Assembly: GCF_004402045.1 (NCBI RefSeq)
Contig: NZ_SOMG01000014.1
Location: 220,795 to 284,794 of the forward strand
DNA from: Lelliottia nimipressuralis
GTDB lineage: Bacteria; Pseudomonadota; Gammaproteobacteria; Enterobacterales; Enterobacteriaceae
Direction of reading: 5' to 3'
DNA: 64,000 nt
Part shown: piece by piece, positions 57,868 through 64,000 of the stretch
Numbering within the stretch: the first letter of the stretch is position 1
Layout: the number at the start of each line of letters is the position of its first letter
The notes under the pieces: model-generated
Told to the model about the DNA's origin: nothing
The model's database searches: none
The model's input: only the letters and a program-made list of their open reading frames with translations
Translations under genes and position numbers: made by a program

Positions 57868-57972
57868 GCCAGGCGGCGCTGCGCTTGCACTGGCCTACGG
57901 TATGTAGGCCGGGTAAGCGTAGCGCCACCCGGCAGCAGTGCTTTATTCCCTCTCTAAAAGGGGAGGGAATAA
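57868..57972. repeat. REP pair (BIME) and a 10-bp stem between dppA and dppB
   Basis: Two REP-like units in opposite orientation (57868-57900 and 57903-57934) form a BIME. Then TTATTCCCTC/GAGGGAATAA gives a perfect 10-bp stem (57943-57972), a diverged relative of the dispersed CCCTCTCCC palindrome. Such arrays protect the upstream mRNA and lower distal expression. Confidence 0.75.
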
Positions 57973-58033
57973 GATTTGTGAGCAATACAGACGCCACGCC
58001 ATTGGTTGTGCGTCATCAGAGAGAATCCGGGTT

Positions 58034-59053
58034 ATGTTGCAGTTCATCCTCCGACGTCTGGGACTTGTTATCCCCACGTTTATCGGTATCACCCTTCTCA
58101 CTTTTGCCTTCGTCCATATGATCCCCGGCGACCCGGTAATGATTATGGCGGGTGAGCGTGGTATTTCCCCTGAGCGCCATGCACAGCTGCTGGCTGAGCT
58201 CGGCCTCGATAAGCCGATGTGGCAGCAGTACCTCCATTATATTTGGGGCGTCATGCACGGCGATTTAGGGATTTCGCTGAAAAGCCGTCTTCCGGTGTGG
58301 GACGAGTTCGTGCCGCGTTTTAAAGCGACACTCGAACTTGGCGTCTGCGCCATGATTTTCGCCACAGCGGTGGGCATTCCTGTTGGGGTGCTGGCTGCCG
58401 TTAAACGTGGCTCTATTTTTGACCATACTGCCGTGGGCCTGGCGCTGACCGGCTACTCCATGCCTATCTTCTGGTGGGGCATGATGCTGATTATGCTGGT
58501 ATCGGTGCAGCTTAACCTGACACCGGTCTCCGGGCGCGTCAGCGATATGGTCTTCCTGGATGACTCCAACCCGCTCACCGGATTTATGCTGATTGATACG
58601 GCAATCTGGGGTGAAGAGGGCAACTTCATCGATGCCGTCGCGCACATGATCCTGCCTGCCATGGTGCTGGGTACCATTCCTCTGGCGGTGATCGTGCGTA
58701 TGACCCGTTCATCCATGCTGGAAGTGCTGGGTGAGGATTATATTCGCACCGCGCGCGCCAAGGGCCTGACGCGCATGCGCGTCATCATCGTTCATGCGCT
58801 GCGTAATGCCATGCTGCCGGTGGTGACCGTTATTGGTCTGCAGGTGGGGACACTGCTGGCGGGGGCGATCCTGACCGAAACCATCTTCTCCTGGCCGGGT
58901 CTCGGCCGCTGGCTGATTGACGCGCTGCAACGCCGTGACTATCCGGTTGTGCAGGGCGGTGTACTGCTGGTCGCGACGATGATTATCCTCGTCAACCTGC
59001 TGGTCGATTTGCTGTACGGCGTGGTGAACCCGCGTATTCGTCATAGGAAGTAA
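58034..59053 (+). CDS. dppB: DppB, dipeptide ABC permease
   Basis: 339-residue inner-membrane permease, the E. coli length, starting at 58034 (MLQFILRRLG); the frame is open upstream to 57938 through the repeat and is not coding there. About six helices and the EAA loop (EDYIRTARAKGLTRMRVIIVHALRNAM) that docks on DppD/DppF are visible. The ribosome site is weak. Confidence 0.95.
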   Translation: MLQFILRRLGLVIPTFIGITLLTFAFVHMIPGDPVMIMAGERGISPERHAQLLAELGLDKPMWQQYLHYIWGVMHGDLGISLKSRLPVWDEFVPRFKATLELGVCAMIFATAVGIPVGVLAAVKRGSIFDHTAVGLALTGYSMPIFWWGMMLIMLVSVQLNLTPVSGRVSDMVFLDDSNPLTGFMLIDTAIWGEEGNFIDAVAHMILPAMVLGTIPLAVIVRMTRSSMLEVLGEDYIRTARAKGLTRMRVIIVHALRNAMLPVVTVIGLQVGTLLAGAILTETIFSWPGLGRWLIDALQRRDYPVVQGGVLLVATMIILVNLLVDLLYGVVNPRIRHRK

Positions 59054-59062
59054 GGGGCCATC

Positions 59063-59965
59063 ATGTCACAAGTAACTCAAAATAAAGTGGTCGCAGCACC
59101 GGTGCCAATGACGCCGCTGCAGGAATTCTGGCACTACTTCAAACGCAATAAAGGTGCGGTAGTCGGGCTGGCGTATGTCGTCATCATGATTCTGATCGCG
59201 GTGTTTGCGAACGTCCTGGCGCCGTATAACCCGGCGGACCAGTTCCGCGATGCGCTGTTGGCCCCCCCTGCGTGGCAGGACGGCGGTAGCCTGACGCACC
59301 TGTTAGGTACCGATGATGTAGGCCGCGATGTGCTGTCGCGTCTGATGTACGGCGCGCGTCTGTCGCTGCTGGTCGGCTGCCTGGTGGTGGTGTTGTCCCT
59401 GATTATGGGGATCGTGCTCGGTCTGGTTGCCGGTTACTTCGGCGGTATCGTTGATAACATCATCATGCGTATCGTCGATATTATGCTGGCGCTGCCAAGT
59501 CTGCTGCTGGCGCTGGTGCTGGTGGCAATCTTCGGCCCGTCAATTGGTAACGCTGCGCTGGCGTTGACCTTCGTGGCGCTCCCTCACTACGTACGTTTAA
59601 CCCGTGCGGCGGTGCTGGTGGAAGTGAACCGCGATTACGTCACGGCGTCTCGCGTGGCGGGGGCGGGTGCGATGCGCCAGATGTTCGTCAATATCTTCCC
59701 TAACTGCCTTGCGCCGCTGATTGTTCAGGCGTCGCTTGGTTTCTCTAACGCCATTCTTGATATGGCCGCTCTTGGCTTCCTGGGCATGGGTGCGCAACCG
59801 CCAACACCGGAGTGGGGCACCATGCTCTCCGACGTGTTGCAGTTCGCACAAAGCGCCTGGTGGGTTGTCACCTTCCCGGGTCTGGCAATCCTGCTGACGG
59901 TGCTGGCATTTAACCTGATGGGTGATGGTCTGCGTGATGCACTTGATCCCAAACTGAAGCAGTAA
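59063..59965 (+). CDS. dppC: DppC, dipeptide ABC permease
   Basis: 300-residue inner-membrane permease partner of DppB. A cytosolic N-terminus ([19 protein letters not shown]) precedes about six helices, the [20 protein letters not shown] segment typical of OppC/DppC, and the EAA loop ([20 protein letters not shown]). Starts 9 nt after dppB. Confidence 0.96.
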   Translation: MSQVTQNKVVAAPVPMTPLQEFWHYFKRNKGAVVGLAYVVIMILIAVFANVLAPYNPADQFRDALLAPPAWQDGGSLTHLLGTDDVGRDVLSRLMYGARLSLLVGCLVVVLSLIMGIVLGLVAGYFGGIVDNIIMRIVDIMLALPSLLLALVLVAIFGPSIGNAALALTFVALPHYVRLTRAAVLVEVNRDYVTASRVAGAGAMRQMFVNIFPNCLAPLIVQASLGFSNAILDMAALGFLGMGAQPPTPEWGTMLSDVLQFAQSAWWVVTFPGLAILLTVLAFNLMGDGLRDALDPKLKQ

Positions 59966-59975
59966 GAGGCACGAG

Positions 59976-60959
59976 ATGGCGTTATTAAATGTAGATAAAT
60001 TATCGGTGCACTTCGGGGATGAAGGCACTCCGTTTCGCGCCGTGGACCGCATCAGCTACAGCGTAAATCAGGGCGAAGTGGTTGGCATTGTCGGGGAATC
60101 CGGTTCCGGTAAGTCAGTCAGTTCACTGGCGATCATGGGGCTGATTGATTACCCGGGCCGCGTGATGGCGGAAAACCTGCAGTTCAACGGTCAGGACCTG
60201 AAGCGCATTTCTGAAAAACAGCGCCGCCAGCTGGTGGGCGCGGAAGTGGCGATGATTTTCCAGGACCCGATGACCAGCCTGAACCCTTGCTACACCGTCG
60301 GTTTCCAGATTATGGAAGCCATTAAGGTGCATCAGGGCGGGAATAAGAAAACCCGTCGCCAGCGCGCGATCGATCTGCTGAACCTGGTGGGGATCCCTGA
60401 CCCGGCATCGCGTCTGGACGTTTACCCGCATCAGCTTTCCGGTGGGATGAGCCAGCGCGTGATGATCGCGATGGCGATTGCCTGTCGACCAAAACTGCTG
60501 ATTGCGGATGAACCGACGACGGCGCTGGATGTGACCATTCAGGCGCAAATCATCGAACTGCTGCTGGAGCTGCAGCAGAAAGAGAATATGGCGCTGGTGC
60601 TGATTACGCACGACCTGGCGCTGGTGGCCGAAGCGGCGCACAAAATCATCGTGATGTATGCCGGCCAGGTGGTCGAGACCGGCAGTTCGCACGATATCTT
60701 CCGCGCGCCGCGTCACCCGTATACCCAGGCGCTTTTACGTGCGCTGCCAGAGTTTGCCCAGGACAAAGCGCGTCTGGCGTCTCTGCCGGGCGTGGTGCCG
60801 GGTAAATATGACCGTCCGCAGGGTTGTCTGCTTAATCCGCGCTGTCCGTATGCGACAGATAAATGCCGGGCAGAAGAGCCTGAGCTGAATCAGCTTGCTG
60901 ACGGTCGTCAGTCGAAATGCCATTACCCACTCGATGATGCCGGGAGGCCAACACTATGA
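59976..60959 (+). CDS. dppD: DppD, dipeptide ABC ATPase
   Basis: 327-residue ATPase: Walker A GESGSGKS, signature LSGGMSQR, Walker [13 protein letters not shown], and the C-terminal oligopeptide-transporter extension with cysteines ([15 protein letters not shown]) that bind an Fe-S cluster in this family. It overlaps dppF by 4 nt. Confidence 0.96.
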   Translation: MALLNVDKLSVHFGDEGTPFRAVDRISYSVNQGEVVGIVGESGSGKSVSSLAIMGLIDYPGRVMAENLQFNGQDLKRISEKQRRQLVGAEVAMIFQDPMTSLNPCYTVGFQIMEAIKVHQGGNKKTRRQRAIDLLNLVGIPDPASRLDVYPHQLSGGMSQRVMIAMAIACRPKLLIADEPTTALDVTIQAQIIELLLELQQKENMALVLITHDLALVAEAAHKIIVMYAGQVVETGSSHDIFRAPRHPYTQALLRALPEFAQDKARLASLPGVVPGKYDRPQGCLLNPRCPYATDKCRAEEPELNQLADGRQSKCHYPLDDAGRPTL

Positions 60960-61969
60960 GTACGCAACAGGCCACCACGCAACAACCGCTGTTGCAGGCC
61001 ATCGACCTGAAAAAATACTACCCGGTGAAGAAGGGGCTGTTTGCCCCTGAGCGCCTGGTGAAGGCACTGGACGGCGTCTCCTTTAATCTCGAACGCGGTA
61101 AAACGCTGGCGGTGGTGGGGGAGTCAGGCTGCGGTAAATCCACGCTGGGCCGTCTGCTGACGATGATTGAAGTGCCGACCGGCGGGGAGCTTTATTACCA
61201 GGGGCAGGATCTGCTCAAGCACGATCCGCAGGCGCAGAAGCTGCGTCGCCAGAAAATCCAGATTGTGTTCCAGAACCCGTATGGTTCTTTGAACCCGCGT
61301 AAAAAAGTGGGGCAGATTCTGGAAGAGCCGCTGCTGATTAACAGCAATCTGAGTAAAGAGCAGCGACGTGAAAAAGCCCTGGCAATGATGGCGAAGGTTG
61401 GCCTTAAAACCGAGCATTATGACCGCTACCCGCACATGTTCTCCGGCGGCCAGCGTCAGCGTATCGCTATCGCGCGGGGCCTGATGCTCGATCCGGACGT
61501 GGTGATTGCCGATGAACCGGTGTCGGCGCTCGACGTTTCCGTCCGTGCTCAGGTGCTGAACCTGATGATGGATCTGCAGCAGGAGCTGGGGCTGTCTTAT
61601 GTGTTCATTTCCCACGACCTGTCGGTGGTAGAGCATATTGCCGATGAGGTGATGGTGATGTATCTGGGGCGCTGCGTGGAGAAGGGGAGCAAAGATCAGA
61701 TCTTTAATAATCCTCGTCACCCGTATACCCAGGCGCTGCTGTCTGCGACGCCGCGTCTGAACCCGGACGATCGTCGTGAGCGTATTAAGCTGACGGGTGA
61801 ACTGCCAAGCCCGCTGAATCCACCGCCGGGGTGTGCATTCAACGCCCGCTGCAGTCGCCGCTTTGGCCCTTGCACCCAGCTACAGCCTCAGTTGAAGGAT
61901 TATGGTGGTCAACTGGTTGCCTGCTTCGCGGTCGATCAGGATGAAAATGGCGAGAAGCCACATGCATAA
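60956..61969 (+). CDS. dppF: DppF, dipeptide ABC ATPase
   Basis: 337-residue ATPase: Walker [10 protein letters not shown], signature FSGGQRQR, Walker [13 protein letters not shown], and the C-terminal [15 protein letters not shown] cysteine motif. The ATGA overlap with dppD indicates coupling. Last gene of the operon; in K-12 yhjV follows, here coaA. Confidence 0.96.
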   Translation: MSTQQATTQQPLLQAIDLKKYYPVKKGLFAPERLVKALDGVSFNLERGKTLAVVGESGCGKSTLGRLLTMIEVPTGGELYYQGQDLLKHDPQAQKLRRQKIQIVFQNPYGSLNPRKKVGQILEEPLLINSNLSKEQRREKALAMMAKVGLKTEHYDRYPHMFSGGQRQRIAIARGLMLDPDVVIADEPVSALDVSVRAQVLNLMMDLQQELGLSYVFISHDLSVVEHIADEVMVMYLGRCVEKGSKDQIFNNPRHPYTQALLSATPRLNPDDRRERIKLTGELPSPLNPPPGCAFNARCSRRFGPCTQLQPQLKDYGGQLVACFAVDQDENGEKPHA

Positions 61970-61974
61970 AGTAA

Positions 61975-62000
61975 AAAACCGGCGCTAAGCCGGTTTTTTT
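61975..62000. terminator. Terminator between dppF and coaA
   Basis: AACCGGC-GCTAA-GCCGGTT stem with an upstream A6 run and a T9 run; can stop both converging genes. Confidence 0.92.
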
Positions 62001-62013
62001 TATGTCTGCTTTG

Positions 62014-62964
62014 TTATTTCCGCAAGCGAATCTGGTCGACCGCGTGCTTCTCGCTCTTGGTGAGGATCAGGCTCGCGCGCTCGCGCGTCGGCAGGATGTT
62101 CTCTTTAAGGTTTACGTAGTTGATCTCATTCCAGAGTCCTGTTGCCACATTGATCGCTTCTTCTTCAGAAAGCTGCGCATAGTGATGGAAATAGGAATCC
62201 GGGTCAGTGAACGCCCCTTCACGGAACTTCAGGAAGCGGTTGATGTACCAGTTCTGCAGCAAGTCTTCCGGCGCATCGACATAAATAGAGAAATCGACGA
62301 AATCCGAGACAAAGACATGATGCGGATCGTGAGGATAGTCCATACCGCTTTGCAGGACGTTTAGCCCTTCCAGAATCAGGATATCTGGCTGGACTACCGT
62401 TTTATCTCCACCCGGGATGCGGTCGTAGATCAGATGCGAATAGACCGGCGCAGTCACGTGAGGCACGCCAGATTTCAGGTCAGAGACAAATTTCACCAGA
62501 CGGTGCATATCATAAGACAGCGGGAAGCCCTTCTTCTTCATCAGCCCGCGTTCTTTTAATACTTCGTTCGGATGCAGGAAGCCGTCTGTTGTGATCAGCT
62601 CCACGCTGCGGTGTTCTGGCCAACGGCTCAATAGTGCCTGCAGGACACGCGCGGTGGTGCTTTTACCCACGGCCACGCTGCCTGCAATACTAATGATATA
62701 AGGAATGCGTTGACCGTTTGTCCCGAGGAACTGCTCCAGCACAGCCTGACGGCGCAGGTTGGAGCTGATATAGAAGTTAAGCAAGCGAGAGAGGGGGAGA
62801 TAAATCTCTGCCACCTCTTCCAGGGACAGATCTTCGTTTATCCCTTTTAACCGTGCGATTTCACCTTCCGTCAGCGTCATAGGGACGGAATCACGCAGGG
62901 CAGCCCACTGACTGCGGTTAAAGTGAAGATAAGGCGTCATTAACGTTTGCTCTTTTTTGCTCAT
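62014..62964 (-). CDS. coaA: CoaA, pantothenate kinase type I
   Basis: 316-residue kinase, the E. coli length, for the first step of CoA synthesis; feedback-inhibited by CoA. P-loop GSVAVGKST near residue 95, followed by [11 protein letters not shown] and [10 protein letters not shown]. The start at 62964 (MSKKEQTLM) is chosen over an in-frame ATG at 62970. In K-12 its 3' neighbour is birA; here it converges on dppF. Confidence 0.95.
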   Translation of the reverse strand: MSKKEQTLMTPYLHFNRSQWAALRDSVPMTLTEGEIARLKGINEDLSLEEVAEIYLPLSRLLNFYISSNLRRQAVLEQFLGTNGQRIPYIISIAGSVAVGKSTTARVLQALLSRWPEHRSVELITTDGFLHPNEVLKERGLMKKKGFPLSYDMHRLVKFVSDLKSGVPHVTAPVYSHLIYDRIPGGDKTVVQPDILILEGLNVLQSGMDYPHDPHHVFVSDFVDFSIYVDAPEDLLQNWYINRFLKFREGAFTDPDSYFHHYAQLSEEEAINVATGLWNEINYVNLKENILPTRERASLILTKSEKHAVDQIRLRK

Positions 62965-63281
62965 AAGCATGCTTCAGTGAGCCAGCATCACACTGCCGGA
63001 TCATGGCTCATCACACAGTTAATTTTGGACAATGGGCAGGAGGTTAACACCAGATGACAGGAATAATAAGAAAAAAGATGGATAGCGCTGCGTTACGCGT
63101 AAGCCGTCACGCTACGGTGTATACGGTGCAAACCACGCTAATATGTTGGATATTTGACCGTGAATGACTACTTTTACAGCGCCTGGCACGTTGTTCGGAT
63201 AAAATGTGAGCGAAAGAACGTTTTATGCAAATTTTTAGTTGCATGACCGCGCAGGTATCCATAGAATGCGCGCTACTTGAT
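62965..63281 (+). promoter_or_regulatory. Upstream region and promoter of the thrU-tyrU-glyT-thrT-tufB operon
   Basis: 317 bp without a gene. TTGCAT (63239-63244) and TAGAAT (63262-63267) with 17-bp spacing form a strong promoter followed by GCGCGC, a GC-rich discriminator typical of stringently controlled tRNA operons. The AT-rich DNA at 63140-63238 is where Fis sites lie in E. coli; individual Fis sites were not resolved. Confidence 0.8.
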
Positions 63282-63357
<76 letters not shown>

Positions 63358-63365
63358 TCAAGTCC

Positions 63366-63450
<85 letters not shown>

Positions 63451-63567
63451 CTTTCTGGCAGCGTTAATGCAGCCGGAGCTGGTTGGAAAAATTAGCCAGC
63501 TCAAACTGAAAAAGAGAGAAATCTCTTTTTTTGTTACAGAAAGAACTGGGTAGCCGAGTTTCAGGAT

Positions 63568-63642
<75 letters not shown>

Positions 63643-63648
63643 ATACGT

Positions 63649-63724
63649 GCTGATATGGCTCAGTTGGTAGAGCGCACCCTTGGTAAGGGTGAGGTCCCCA
63701 GTTCGACTCTGGGTATCAGCACCA
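63649..63724 (+). tRNA. thrT: tRNA-Thr (anticodon GGU)
   Basis: 76 nt: acceptor GCTGATA/TATCAGC, anticodon loop TTGGTAA (GGT), encoded CCA. Six nt after glyT, upstream of tufB. Confidence 0.96.
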
Positions 63725-63806
63725 CTTCACTTCTCCTTCCCGTTTCTCTCTGTTTCAATTTTACTGTATTCAACAATTCAGGCATTTCGCCTGGTTGATG
63801 TGGTGA

Positions 63807-64000
<194 letters not shown>

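Overview
This window is a stretch of enterobacterial chromosome, most like the Enterobacter group. Nearly every protein reads as a close relative of an E. coli K-12 protein, and the gene order follows the K-12 selB-to-dpp segment in reverse: selB, aldB, yiaU, yiaT, sgbE/U/H, lyxK, yiaL, yiaK, yiaJ, ysaA, avtA, malS, bax, xylR-H-G-F, xylA-B, wecH, ysaB, glyQS, cspA, ghrB, yiaD, bisC, yiaC, tag, yhjY, yhjX, eptB, tRNA-Pro, dppABCDF. The species call is inference from remembered family and synteny; no search was run.

Layout. 1-4.9 kb: 3' part of selB, aldB, yiaU and yiaT. 5-9.4 kb: a GH127 arabinofuranosidase gene, a GPH sugar symporter and a divergent AraC regulator, apparently inserted between yiaT and sgbE. 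9.4-18.5 kb: an L-ascorbate / 2,3-diketo-L-gulonate operon in its Klebsiella-like form (an MFS carrier and a DUF4862 protein in place of the K-12 TRAP transporter), its IclR repressor yiaJ, and ysaA. 18.5-23.1 kb: avtA, malS, bax. 23.1-31.3 kb: the complete D-xylose regulon. 31.4-34.4 kb: an isochorismatase-like hydrolase translationally coupled to a GlxA-type regulator, then wecH and ysaB. 34.5-37.5 kb: glycyl-tRNA synthetase. 37.5-41.7 kb: a decayed, repeat-bearing gap, an ABC-F ATPase, yiaG, yiaF and cspA with its long cold-shock leader. 41.7-47 kb: a 2-ketogluconate operon (kguE-kguK-kguT-ghrB) with a LacI-type regulator. 47-55.5 kb: yiaD, bisC, yiaC, tag, yhjY, yhjX, eptB. 55.5-62 kb: tRNA-Pro(UGG) and dppABCDF. 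62-64 kb: coaA, four tRNA genes and the start of tufB, which in K-12 lie far from dpp.

The region is dominated by sugar-acid and pentose catabolism feeding the pentose-phosphate and Entner-Doudoroff routes: xylose, L-arabinofuranosides, ascorbate derivatives and 2-ketogluconate each have their own transporter, enzymes and regulator. Visible control sites include a 14-bp perfect operator palindrome plus a CRP-like site upstream of kguE, a 21-bp-phased triple repeat upstream of yhjX matching the YpdB/PyrR motif, MalT-box-like repeats before malS, a CRP-like site before xylA, the cspA leader, and a strong promoter with a GC-rich discriminator ahead of the thrU-tufB operon.

No CRISPR array, insertion sequence, prophage or obviously novel defence system was seen. 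The most informative oddities are the accessory modules inserted at conserved junctions, the dppF/coaA synteny break, a UGG rather than CGG proline tRNA at the proK position, the decayed block after glyS, and a family of dispersed ~34-bp palindromes.
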